Shown in pieces: positions 10,301 to 22,700 of a stretch of 64,000 bases of DNA. This stretch comes from Micromussa lordhowensis (Eukaryota; Cnidaria; Anthozoa; Scleractinia; Lobophylliidae): the NCBI GenBank assembly GCA_964020085.1, contig OZ026604.1, positions 25,203,427 through 25,267,426 of the forward strand. Reading direction: 5' to 3'. How positions within the stretch are numbered: the stretch's first letter is position 1; each line of letters starts with the position of its first letter. The notes below the pieces were generated by a model. It ran no database searches. It saw only the letters and a program-made list of their open reading frames with translations, and was not told the DNA's origin. The translations under genes were made by a program, and so were the position numbers.

Positions 10301-12140
10301 CAAACGGGCTGGTTAGCATAGTGCGAGATGTCGCGCAGCTCCGAAACTTTGCATGTGGACCCGGACCCACCCCAGGAGTGCTTTGGTGCCATTAGTTTGC
10401 CAAGTTGCGACACGCGTCAAGCTCGGCTAACGAGTCAGCCAGCCGGCCACGCCTGGGGATCTGCGGGCTGATTAGCATAGTGGGAGATTTCGCGCAGCTC
10501 CGATACTTCGCATTTGGACCCGGACCGACCCCGGGAGTGCTTTGGTGGTATTAGTTTGCAAAGTTGCGACGCGCGCAAAGTTCGGCTAATTAGCAAACGG
10601 GCTGGTTAGCATAGTGCGAGATGTCGCGCAGCTCCGAAACTTTGCATGTGGACCCGGACCCACCCCAGGAGTGCTTTGGTGCCATTAGTTTGCCAAGTTG
10701 CGACACGCGTCAAGCTCGGCTAACGAGTCAGCCAGCCGGCCACGCCTGGGGATCTGCGGGCTGATTAGCATAGTGGGAGATTTTGCGCAGCTCCGATACT
10801 TCACATTTGGACCCGGACCGACCCCGGGAGTGCTTTGGTGGTATTAGTTTGCAAAGTTGCGACGCGCGCAAAGTTCGGCTAATTAGCAAACGGGCTGGTT
10901 AGCATAGTGCGAGATGTCGCGCAGCTCCGAAACTTTGCATGTGGACCCGGACCCACCCCAGGAGTGCTTTGGTGCCATTAGTTTGCCAAGTTGCGACACG
11001 CGTCAAGCTCGGCTAACGAGTCAGCCAGCCGGCCACGCCTGGGGATCTGCGGGCTGATTAGCATAGTGGGAGATTTCGCGCAGCTCCGATACTTCGCATT
11101 TGGACCCGGACCGACCCCGGGAGTGCTTTGGTGGTATTAGTTTGCAAAGTTGCGACGCGCGCAAAGTTCGGCTAATTAGCAAACGGGCTGGTTAGCATAG
11201 TGCGAGATGTCGCGCAGCTCCGAAACTTTGCATGTGGACCCGGACCCACCCCAGGAGTGCTTTGGTGCCATTAGTTTGCCAAGTTGCGACACGCGTCAAG
11301 CTCGGCTAACGAGTCAGCCAGCCGGCCACGCCTGGGGATCTGCGGGCTGATTAGCATAGTGGGAGATTTCGCGCAGCTCCGATACTTCGCATTTGGACCC
11401 GGACCGACCCCGGGAGTGCTTTGGTGGTATTAGTTTGCAAAGTTGCGACGCGCGCAAAGTTCGGCTAATTAGCAAACGGGCTGGTTAGCATAGTGCGAGA
11501 TGTCGCGCAGCTCCGAAACTTTGCATGTGGACCTGGACCCACCCCAGGAGTGCTTTGGTGCCATTAGTTTGCCAAGTTGCGACACGCGTCAAGCTCGGCT
11601 AACGAGTCAGCCAGCCGGCCACGCCTGGGGATCTGCAGGCTGATTAGCATAGTGGGAGATTTCGCGCAGCTCCGATACTTCGCATTTGGACCCGGACCGA
11701 CCCCGGGAGTGCTTTGGTGGTATTAGTTTGCAAAGTTGCGACGCGCGCAAAGTTCGGCTAATTAGCAAACGGGCTGGTTAGCATAGTGCGAGATGTCGCG
11801 CAGCTCCGAAACTTTGCATGTGGACCCAGACCCACCCCAGGAGTGCTTTGGTGCCATTAGTTTGCCAAGTTGCGACACGCGTCAAGCTCGGCTAACGAGT
11901 CAGCCAGCTGGCCACGCCTGGGGATCTGCGGGCTGATTAGCATAGTGGGAGATTTCGCGCAGCTCCGATACTTCGCATTTGGACCCGGACCGACCCCGGG
12001 AGTGCTTTGGTGTATTAGTTTGCAAAGTTGCGACGCGCGCAAAGTTCGGCTAATTAGCAAACGGGCTGGTTAGCATAGTGCGAGATGTCGCGCAGCTCCG
12101 AAACTTTGCATGTGGACCCGGACCCACGCCAGGAGTGCTT
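4385..12140 (+). repeat. 14-unit (4100-bp) tandem duplication
   Basis: Variants recur at exactly +4100 bp: the base after the ATTAGC deletion (4736/8836), T at 5037/9137, A at 5259/9359, A at 5479/9579, A at 5684/9784, G at 5843/9943, T at 7434/11534, T at 7809/11909, the GGTGTATT deletion (7911/12011) and CACGCC (8028/12128). 4100 equals 14 x 293 minus the two single-base deletions. The shared core is at least 4736-8028 and 8836-12128. The only difference I saw inside it is at 5137 (A) against 9237 (G), so the event is recent. The left edge lies after the unshared inserted A near 4385, and the right edge after 12128, where GTGCATTT near 12136 is no longer matched. Confidence 0.9.
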
Positions 12141-15100
12141 TGGTGCATTTAGTTTGCCAAGTTGCGACACGCGTCAAGCTCGGCTAACGACTCAGCCAGC
12201 CGGCCACGCCTGGGGATCTGCGGGCTGATTAGCATAGTGGGAGATTTCGCGCAGCTCCGATACTTCGCATTTGGACCCGGACCGACCCCGGGAGTGCTTT
12301 GGTGGTATTAGTTTGCAAAGTTGCGACGCGCGCAAAGTTCGGCTAATTAGCAAACGGGCTGGTTAGCATAGTGCGAGATGTCGCGCAGCTCCGAAACTTT
12401 GCATGTGGACCCGGACCCACCCCAGGAGTGCTTTGGTGCCATTAGTTTGCCAAGTTGCGACACGCGTCAAGCTCGGCTAACGAGTCAGCCAGCGGGCCAC
12501 GCCTGGGGATCTGCGGGCTGATTAGCATAGTGGGAGATTTCGCGCAGCTCCGATACTTCGCATTTGGACCCGGACCGACCCCGGGAGTGCTTTGGTGGTA
12601 TTAGTTTGCAAAGTTGCGACGCGCGCAAAGTTCGGCTAATTAGCAAACGGGCTGGTTAGCATAGTGCGAGATGTCGCGCAGCTCCGAAACTTTGCATGTG
12701 GGCCCGGACCCACCCCAGGAGTGCTTTGGTGCCATTAGTTTTCCAAGTTGCGACACGCGTCAAGCTCGGCTAACGAGTCAGCCAGCCGGCCACGCCTGGG
12801 GATCTGCGGGCTGATTAGCATAGTGGGAGATTTCGCGCAGCTCCGATACTTCGCATTTGGACCCGGACCGACCCTGGGAGTGCTTTGGTGGTATTAGTTT
12901 GCAAAGTTGCGACGCGCGCAAAGTTCGGCTAATTAGCAAACGGGCTGGTTAGCATAGTGCGAGATGTCGCGCAGCTCCGAAACTTTGCATGTGGACCCGG
13001 ACCCACCCCAGGAGTGCTTTGGTGCCATTAGTTTGCCAAGTTGCGACACGCGTCAAGCTCGGCTAACGAGTCAGCCAGCCGGCCACGCCTGGGGATCTGC
13101 GGGCTGATTAGCATAGTGGGAGATTTCGCGCAGCTCCGATACTTCGCATTTGGACCCGGACCGACCCCGGGAGTGCTTTGGTGGTATTAGTTTGCAAAGT
13201 TGCGACGCGCGCAAAGTTCGGCTAATTAGCAAACGGGCTGGTTAGCATAGTGCGAGATGTCGCGCAGCTCCGAAACTTTGCATGTGGACCTGGACCCACC
13301 CCAGGAGTGCTTTGGTGCCATTAGTTTGCCAAGTTGCGACACGCGTCAAGCTCGGCTAACGAGTCAGCCAGCCGGCCACGCCTGGGGATCTGCAGGCTGA
13401 TTAGCATAGTGGGAGATTTCGCGCAGCTCCGATACTTCGCATTTGGACCCGGACCGACCCCGGGAGTGCTTTGGTGGTATTAGTTTGCAAAGTTGCGACG
13501 CGCGCAAAGTTCGGCTAATTAGCAAACGGGCTGGTTAGCATAGTGCGAGATGTCGCGCAGCTCCGAAACTTTGCATGTGGACCCGGACCCACCCCAGGAG
13601 TGCTTTGGTGCCATTAGTTTGCCAAGTTGCGACACGCGTCAAGCTCGGCTAACGAGTCAGCCAGCTGGCCACGCCTGGGGATCTGCGGGCTGATTAGCAT
13701 AGTGGGAGATTTCGCGCAGCTCCGATACTTCGCATTTGGACCCGGACCGACCCCGGGAGTGCTTTGGTGGTATTAGTTTGCAAAGTTGCGACGCGCGCAA
13801 AGTTCGGCTAATTAGCAAACGGGCTGGTTAGCATAGTGCGAGATGTCGCGCAGCTCCGAAACTTTGCATGTGGACCCGGACCCACCCCAGGAGTGCTTTG
13901 GTGCCATTAGTTTGCCAAGTTGCGACACGCGTCAAGCTCGGCTAACGAGTCAGCCAGCCGGCCACGCCTGGGGATCTGCGGGCTGATTAGCATAGTGGGA
14001 GATTTCGCGCAGCTCCGATACTTCGCATTTGGACCCGGACCGACCCCGGGAGTGCTTTGGTGGTATTAGTTTGCAAAGTTGCGACGCGCGCAAAGTTCGG
14101 CTAATTAGCAAACGGGCTGGTTAGCATAGTGCGAGATGTCGCGCAGCTCCGAAACTTTGCATGTGGACCTGGACCCACCCCAGGAGTGCTTTGGTGCCAT
14201 TAGTTTGCCAAGTTGCGACACGCGTCAAGCTCGGCTAACGAGTCAGCCAGCCGGCCACGCCTAGGGATCTGCAGGCTGATTAGCATAGTGGGAGATTTCG
14301 CGCAGCTCCGATACTTCGCATTTGGACCCGGACCGACCCCGGGAGTGCTTTGGTGGTATTAGTTTGCAAAGTTGCGACGCGCGCAAAGTTCGGCTAATTA
14401 GCAAACGGGCTGGTTAGCATAGTGCGAGATGTCGCGCAGCTCCGAAACTTTGCATGTGGACCCGGACCCACCCCAGGAGTGCTTTGGTGCCATTAGTTTG
14501 CCAAGTTGCGACACGCGTCAAGCTCGGCTAACGAGTCAGCCAGCTGGCCACGCCTGGGGATCTGCGGGCTGATTAGCATAGTGGGAGATTTCGCGCAGCT
14601 CCGATACTTCGCATTTGGACCCGGACCGACCCCGGGAGTGCTTTGGTGGTATTAGTTTGCAAAGTTGCGACGCGCGCAAAGTTCGGCTAATTAGCAAACG
14701 GGCTGGTTAGCATAGTGCGAGATGTCGCGCAGCTCCGAAACTTTGCATGTGGACCCGGACCCACCCCAGGAGTGCTTTGGTGCCATTAGTTTGCCAAGTT
14801 GCGACACGCGTCAAGCTCGGCTAACGAGTCAGCCAGCGGGCCACGCCTGGGGATCTGCGGGCTGATTAGCATAGTGGGAGATTTCGCGCAGCTCCGATAC
14901 TTCGCATTTGGACCCGGACCGACCCCGGGAGTGCTTTGGTGGTATTAGTTTGCAAAGTTGCGACGCGCGCAAAGTTCGGCTAATTAGCAAACGGGCTGGT
15001 TAGCATAGTGCGAGATGTCGCGCAGCTCCGAAACTTTGCATGTGGGCCCGGACCCACCCCAGGAGTGCTTTGGTGCCATTAGTTTGCCAAGTTGCGACAC

Positions 15101-15219
15101 GCGTCAAGCTCGGCTAACGAGTCAGCCAGCCGGCCACGCCTGGGGATCTGCGGGCTGATTAGCATAGTGGGAGATTTCGCGCAGCTCCGATACTTCGCAT
15201 TTGGACCCGGACCGACCCT
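12141..15219 (+). repeat. Mosaic segment with two nested variant groups
   Basis: Group X (CAGCGGG at 12494, GGGCCCGG at 12702, ACCCTGGG at 12875) recurs at 14838, 15046 and 15219, exactly 8 units (2344 bp) away. Between them lies group Y (ACCTGG at 13291, CTGCAGG at 13394, CAGCTGG at 13666) and a second Y at +879 bp (14170, 14273, 14545). Group Y also occurs at 7434 and 11534 in the 4100-bp copies. The order X-Y-Y-X cannot arise from one simple tandem duplication, because the second X is not followed by a Y. At least two exchange events are needed. Confidence 0.8.
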
Positions 15220-16744
15220 GGGAGTGCTTTGGTGGTATTAGTTTGCAAAGTTGCGACGCGCGCAAAGTTCGGCTAATTAGCAAACGGGCTGGTTAGCATA
15301 GTGCGAGATGTCGCGCAGCTCCGAAACTTTGCATGTGGACCCGGACCCACCCCAGGAGTGCTTTGGTGCCATTAGTTTGCCAAGTTGCGACACGCGTCAA
15401 GCTCGGCTAACGAGTCAGCCAGCCGGCCACGCCTGGGGATCTGCGGGCTGATTAGCATAGTGGGAGATTTCGCGCAGCTCCGATACTTCGCATTTGGACC
15501 CGGACCGACCCCGGGAGTGCTTTGGTGGTATTAGTTTGCAAAGTTGCGACGCGCGCAAAGTTCGGCTAATTAGCAAACGGGCTGGTTAGCATAGTGCGAG
15601 ATGTCGCGCAGCTCCGAAACTTTGCATGTGGACCCGGACCCACCCCAGGAGTGCTTTGGTGCCATTAGTTTGCCAAGTTGCGACACGCGTCAAGCTCGGC
15701 TAACGAGTCAGCCAGCCGGCCACGCCTGGGGATCTGCGGGCTGATTAGCATAGTGGGAGATTTCGCGCAGCTCCGATACTTCGCATTTGGACCCGGACCG
15801 ACCCCGGGAGTGCTTTGGTGGTATTAGTTTGCAAAGTTGCGACGCGCGCAAAGTTCGGCTAATTAGCAAACGGGCTGGTTAGCATAGTGCGAGATGTCGC
15901 GCAGCTCCGAAACTTTGCATGTGGACCCGGACCCACCCCAGGAGTGCTTTGGTGCCATTAGTTTGCCAAGTTGCGACACGCGTCAAGCTCGGCTAACGAG
16001 TCAGCCAGCCGGCCACGCCTGGGGATCTGCGGGCTGATTAGCATAGTGGGAGATTTCGCGCAGCTCCGATACTTCGCATTTGGACCCGGACCGACCCCGG
16101 GAGTGCTTTGGTGGTATTAGTTTGCAAAGTTGCGACGCGCGCAAAGTTCGGCTAATTAGCAAACGGGCTGGTTAGCATAGTGCGAGATGTCGCGCAGCTC
16201 CGAAACTTTGCATGTGGACCCGGACCCACCCCAGGAGTGCTTTGGTGCCATTAGTTTGCCAAGTTGCGACACGCGTCAAGCTCGGCTAACGAGTCAGCCA
16301 GCCGGCCACGCCTGGGGATCTGCGGGCTGATTAGCATAGTGGGAGATTTCGCGCAGCTCCGATACTTCGCATTTGGACCCGGACCGACCCCGGGAGTGCT
16401 TTGGTGGTATTAGTTTGCAAAGTTGCGACGCGCGCAAAGTTCGGCTAATTAGCAAACGGGCTGGTTAGCATAGTGCGAGATGTCGCGCAGCTCCGAAACT
16501 TTGCATGTGGACCCGGACCCACCCCAGGAGTGCTTTGGTGCCATTAGTTTGCCAAGTTGCGACACGCGTCAAGCTCGGCTAACGAGTCAGCCAGCCGGCC
16601 ACGCCTGGGGATCTGCGGGCTGATTAGCATAGTGGGAGATTTCGCGCAGCTCCGATACTTCGCATTTGGACCCGGACCGACCCCGGGAGTGCTTTGGTGG
16701 TATTAGTTTGCAAAGTTGCGACGCGCGCAAAGTTCGGCTAATTA
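15220..16744 (+). repeat. Uniform array segment
   Basis: About five consecutive units in which I saw no departure from consensus, lying between the X-Y mosaic and the next variant-marked block. Nothing other than the satellite is present. Confidence 0.8.
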
Positions 16745-19700
16745 CAAACGGGCTGGTTAGCATAGTGCGAGATGTCGCGCAGCTCCGAAACTTTGCATGT
16801 GGACCCGGACCCACCCCAGGAGTGCTTTGGTGCCATTAGTTTGCCAAGTTGCGACACGCGTCAAGCTCGGCTAACGAGTCAGCCAGCCGGCCACGCCTGG
16901 GGATCTGCGGGCTGATTAGCATAGTGGGAGATTTCGCGCAGCTCCGATACTTCGCATTTTGACCCGGACCGACCCCGGGAGTGCTTTGGTGGTATTAGTT
17001 TGCAAAGTTGCGACGCGCGCAAAGTTCGGCTAATTAGCAAACGGGCTGGTTAGCATAGTGCGAGATGTCGCGCAGCTCCGAAACTTTGCATGTGGACCCG
17101 GACCCACCCCAGGAGTGCTTTGGTGCCATTAGTTTGCCAAGTTGCGACACGCGTTAAGCTCGGCTAACGAGTCAGCCAGCCGGCCACGCCTGGGGATCTG
17201 CGGGCTGATTAGCATAGTGGGAGATTTCGCGCAGCTCCGATACTTTGCATTTGGACCCGGACCGACCCCGGGAGTGCTTTGGTGGTATTAGTTTGCAAAG
17301 TTGCGACGCGCGCAAAGTTCGGCTAATTAGCAAACGGGCTGGTTAGCATAGTGCGAGATGTCGCGCAGCTCCGAAACTTTGCATGTGGACCCGGACCCAC
17401 CCCAGGAGTGCTTTGGTGCCATTAGTTTGCCAAGTTGCGACACGCGTCAAGCTCGGCTAACGAGTCAGCCAGCCGGCCACGCCTGGGGATCTGCAGGCTG
17501 ATTAGCATAGTGGGAGATTTCGCGCAGCTCCGATACTTCGCATTTGGACCCGGACCGACCCCGGGAGTGCTTTGGTGGTATTAGTTTGCAAAGTTGCGAC
17601 GCGCGCAAAGTTCGGCTAATTAGCAAACGGGCTGGTTAGCATAGTGCGAGATGTCGCGCAGCTCCGAAACTTTGCATGTGGACCCGGACCCACCCCAGGA
17701 GTGCTTTGGTGCCATTAGTTTGCCAAGTTGCGACACGCGTCAAGCTCGGCTAACGAGTCAGCCAGCCGGCCACGCCTGGGGATCTGCGGGCTGATTAGCA
17801 TAGTGGGAGATTTCGCGCAGCTCCGATACTTCGCATTTGGACCCGGACCGACCCCGGGAGTGCTTTGGTGGTATTAGTTTGCAAAGTTGCGACGCGCGCA
17901 AAGTTCGGCTAATTAGCAAACGGGCTGGTTAGCATAGTGCGAGATGTCGCGCAGCTCCGAAACTTTGCATGTGGACCCGGACCCACCCCAGGAGTGCTTT
18001 GGTGCCATTAGTTTGCCAAGTTGCGACACGCGTCAAGCTCGGCTAACGAGTCAGCCAGCCGGCCACGCCTGGGGATCTGCGGGCTGATTAGCATAGTGGG
18101 AGATTTCGCGCAGCTCCGATACTTCGCATTTGGACCCGGACCGACCCCGGGAGTGCTTTGGTGGTATTAGTTTGCAAAGTTGCGACGCGCGCAAAGTTCG
18201 GCTAATTAGCAAACGGGCTGGTTAGCATAGTGCGAGATGTCGCGCAGCTCCGAAACTTTGCATGTGGACCCGGACCCACCCCAGGAGTGCTTTGGTGCCA
18301 TTAGTTTGCCAAGTTGCGACACGCGTCAAGCTCGGCTAACGAGTCAGCCAGCCGGCCACGCCTGGGGATCTGCGGGCTGATTAGCATAGTGGGAGATTTC
18401 GCGCAGCTCCGATACTTCGCATTTGGACCCGGACCGACCCCGGGAGTGCTTTGGTGGTATTAGTTTGCAAAGTTGCGACGCGCGCAAAGTTCGGCTAATT
18501 AGCAAACGGGCTGGTTAGCATAGTGCGAGATGTCGCGCAGCTCCGAAACTTTGCATGTGGACCCGGACCCACCCCAAGAGTGCTTTGGTGCCATTAGTTT
18601 GCCAAGTTGCGACACGCGTCAAGCTCGGCTAACGAGTCAGCCAGCCGGCCACGCCTGGGGATCTGCGGGCTGATTAGCATAGTGGGAGATTTCGCGCAGC
18701 TCCGATACTTCGCATTTGGACCCGGACCGACCCCGGGAGTGCTTTGGTGGTATTAGTTTGCAAAGTTGCGACGCGCGCAAAGTTCGGCTAATTAGCAAAC
18801 GGGCTGGTTAGCATAGTGCGAGATGTCGCGCAGCTCCGAAACTTTGCATGTGGACCCGGACCCACCCCAGGAGTGCTTTGGTGCCATTAGTTTGCCAAGT
18901 TGCGACACGCGTCAAGCTCGGCTAACGAGTCAGCCAGCCGGCCACGCCTGGGGATCTGCGGGCTGATTAGCATAGTGGGAGATTTCGCGCAGCTCCGATA
19001 CTTCGCATTTGGACCCGGACCGACCCCGGGAGTGCTTTGGTGGTATTAGTTTGCAAAGTTGCGACGCGCGCAAAGTTCGGCTAATTAGCAAACGGGCTGG
19101 TTAGCATAGTGCGAGATGTCGCGCAGCTCCGAAACTTTGCATGTGGACCCGGACCCACCCCAAGAGTGCTTTGGTGCCATTAGTTTGCCAAGTTGCGACA
19201 CGCGTCAAGCTCGGCTAACGAGTCAGCCAGCCGGCCACGCCTGGGGATCTGCGGGCTGATTAGCATAGTGGGAGATTTCGCGCAGCTCCGATACTTCGCA
19301 TTTGGACCCGGACCGACCCCGGGAGTGCTTTGGTGGTATTAGTTTGCAAAGTTGCGACGCGCGCAAAGTTCGGCTAATTAGCAAACGGGCTGGTTAGCAT
19401 AGTGCGAGATGTCGCGCAGCTCCGAAACTTTGCATGTGGACCCGGACCCACCCCAGGAGTGCTTTGGTGCCATTAGTTTGCCAAGTTGCGACACGCGTCA
19501 AGCTCGGCTAACGAGTCAGCCAGCCGGCCACGCCTGGGGATCTGCGGGCTGATTAGCATAGTGGGAGATTTCGCGCAGCTCCGATACTTCGCATTTGGAC
19601 CCGGACCGACCCCGGGAGTGCTTTGGTGGTATTAGTTTGCAAAGTTGCGACGCGCGCAAAGTTCGGCTAATTACAAACGGGCTGGTTAGCATAGTGCGAG

Positions 19701-22700
19701 ATGTCGCGCAGCGCTGAAACTTTGCATGTGGACCCGGACCCACCCCAGGAGTGCTTTGGTGCCATTAGTTTGCGAAGTTGCGACACGCGTCAAGCTCGGC
19801 TAACGAGTCAGCCAGCCGGCCACGCCTGGGGATCTGCGGGCTGATTAGCATAGTGGGAGATTTCGCGCAGCTCCGATACTTCGCATTTGGACCCGGACCG
19901 ACCCCGGGAGTGCTTTGGTGGTATTAGTTTGCAAAGTTGCGACGCGCGCAAAGTTCGGCTAATTAGCAAACGGGCTGGTTAGCATAGTGCGAGATGTCGC
20001 GCAGCTCCGAAACTTTGCATGTGGACCCGGACCCACCCCAGGAGTGCTTTGGTGCCATTAGTTTGCCAAGTTGCGACACGCGTTAAGCTCGGCTAACGAG
20101 TCAGCCAGCCGGCCACGCCTGGGGATCTGCGGGCTGATTAGCATAGTGGGAGATTTCGCGCAGCTCCGATACTTTGCATTTGGACCCGGACCGACCCCGG
20201 GAGTGCTTTGGTGGTATTAGTTTGCAAAGTTGCGACGCGCGCAAAGTTCGGCTAATTAGCAAACGGGCTGGTTAGCATAGTGCGAGATGTCGCGCAGCTC
20301 CGAAACTTTGCATGTGGACCCGGACCCACCCCAGGAGTGCTTTGGTGCCATTAGTTTGCCAAGTTGCGACACGCGTCAAGCTCGGCTAACGAGTCAGCCA
20401 GCCGGCCACGCCTGGGGATCTGCAGGCTGATTAGCATAGTGGGAGATTTCGCGCAGCTCCGATACTTCGCATTTGGACCCGGACCGACCCCGGGAGTGCT
20501 TTGGTGGTATTAGTTTGCAAAGTTGCGACGCGCGCAAAGTTTGGCTAATTAGCAAACGGGCTGGTTAGCATAGTGCGAGATGTCGCGCAGCTCCGAAACT
20601 TTGCATGTGGACCCGGACCCACCCCAGGAGTGCTTTGGTGCCATTAGTTTGCCAAGTTGCGACACGCGTCAAGCTCGGCTAACGAGTCAGCCAGCCGGCC
20701 ACGCCTGGGGATCTGCGGGCTGATTAGCATAGTGGGAGATTTCGCGCAGCTCCGATACTTCGCATTTGGACCCGGACCGACCCCGGGAGTGCTTTGGTGG
20801 TATTAGTTTGCAAAGTTGCGACGCGCGCAAAGTTCGGCTAATTAGCAAACGGGCTGGTTAGCATAGTGCGAGATGTCGCGCAGCTCCGAAACTTTGCATG
20901 TGGACCCGGACCCACCCCAGGAGTGCTTTGGTGCCATTAGTTTGCCAAGTTGCGACACGCGTCAAGCTCGGCTAACGAGTCAGCCAGCCGGCCACGCCTG
21001 GGGATCTGCGGGCTGATTAGCATAGTGGGAGATTTTGCGCAGCTCCGATACTTCGCATTTGGACCCGGACCGACCCCGGGAGTGCTTTGGTGGTATTAGT
21101 TTGCAAAGTTGCGACGCGCGCAAAGTTCGGCTAATTAGCAAACGGGCTGGTTAGCATAGTGCGAGATGTCGCGCAGCTCCGAAACTTTGCATGTGGACCC
21201 GGACCCACCCCAGGAGTGCTTTGGTGCCATTAGTTTGCCAAGTTGCGACACGCGTCAAGCTCGGCTAACGAGTCAGCCAGCCGGCCACGCCTGGGGATCT
21301 GCGGGCTGATTAGCATAGTGGGAGATTTCGCGCAGCTCCGATACTTCGCATTTGGACCCGGACCGACCCCGGGAGTGCTTTGGTGGTATTAGTTTGCAAA
21401 GTTGCGACGCGCGCAAAGTTTGGCTAATTAGCAAACGGGCTGGTTAGCATAGTGCGAGATGTCGCGCAGCTCCGAAACTTTGCATGTGGACCCGGACCCA
21501 CCCCAGGAGTGCTTTGGTGCCATTAGTTTGCCAAGTTGCGACACGCGTCAAGCTCGGCTAACGAGTCAGCCAGCCGGCCACGCCTGGGGATCTGCGGGCT
21601 GATTAGCATAGTGGGAGATTTCGCGCAGCTCCGATACTTCGCATTTGGACCCGGACCGACCCCGGGAGTGCTTTGGTGGTATTAGTTTGCAAAGTTGCGA
21701 CGCGCGCAAAGTTCGGCTAATTAGCAAACGGGCTGGTTAGCATAGTGCGAGATGTCGCGCAGCTCCGAAACTTTGCATGTGGACCCGGACCCACCCCAGG
21801 AGTGCTTTGGTGCCATTAGTTTGCCAAGTTGCGACACGCGTCAAGCTCGGCTAACGAGTCAGCCAGCCGGCCACGCCTGGGGATCTGCGGGCTGATTAGC
21901 ATAGTGGGAGATTTTGCGCAGCTCCGATACTTCGCATTTGGACCCGGACCGACCCCGGGAGTGCTTTGGTGGTATTAGTTTGCAAAGTTGCGACGCGCGC
22001 AAAGTTCGGCTAATTAGCAAACGGGCTGGTTAGCATAGTGCGAGATGTCGCGCAGCTCCGAAACTTTGCATGTGGACCCGGACCCACCCCAGGAGTGCTT
22101 TGGTGCCATTAGTTTGCCAAGTTGCGACACGCGTCAAGCTCGGCTAACGAGTCAGCCAGCCGGCCACGCCTGGGGATCTGCGGGCTGATTAGCATAGTGG
22201 GAGATTTCGCGCAGCTCCGATACTTCGCATTTGGACCCGGACCGACCCCGGGAGTGCTTTGGTGGTATTAGTTTGCAAAGTTGCGACGCGCGCAAAGTTC
22301 GGCTAATTAGCAAACGGGCTGGTTAGCATTGTGCGAGATGTCGCGCAGCTCCGAAACTTTGCATGTGGACCCGGACCCACCCCAAGAGTGCTTTGGTGCC
22401 ATTAGTTTGCCAAGTTGCGACACGCGTCAAGCTCGGCTAACGAGTCAGCCAGCCGGCCACGCCTGGGGATCTGCGGGCTGATTAGCATAGTGGGAGATTT
22501 CGCGCAGCTCCGATACTTCGCATTTGGACCCGGACCGACCCCGGGAGTGCTTTGGTGGTATTAGTTTGCAAAGTTGCGACGCGCGCAAAGTTCGGCTAAT
22601 TAGCAAACGGGCTGGTTAGCATAGTGCGAGATGTCGCGCAGCTCCGAAACTTTGCATGTGGACCCGGACCCACCCCAGGAGTGCTTTGGTGCCATTAGTT

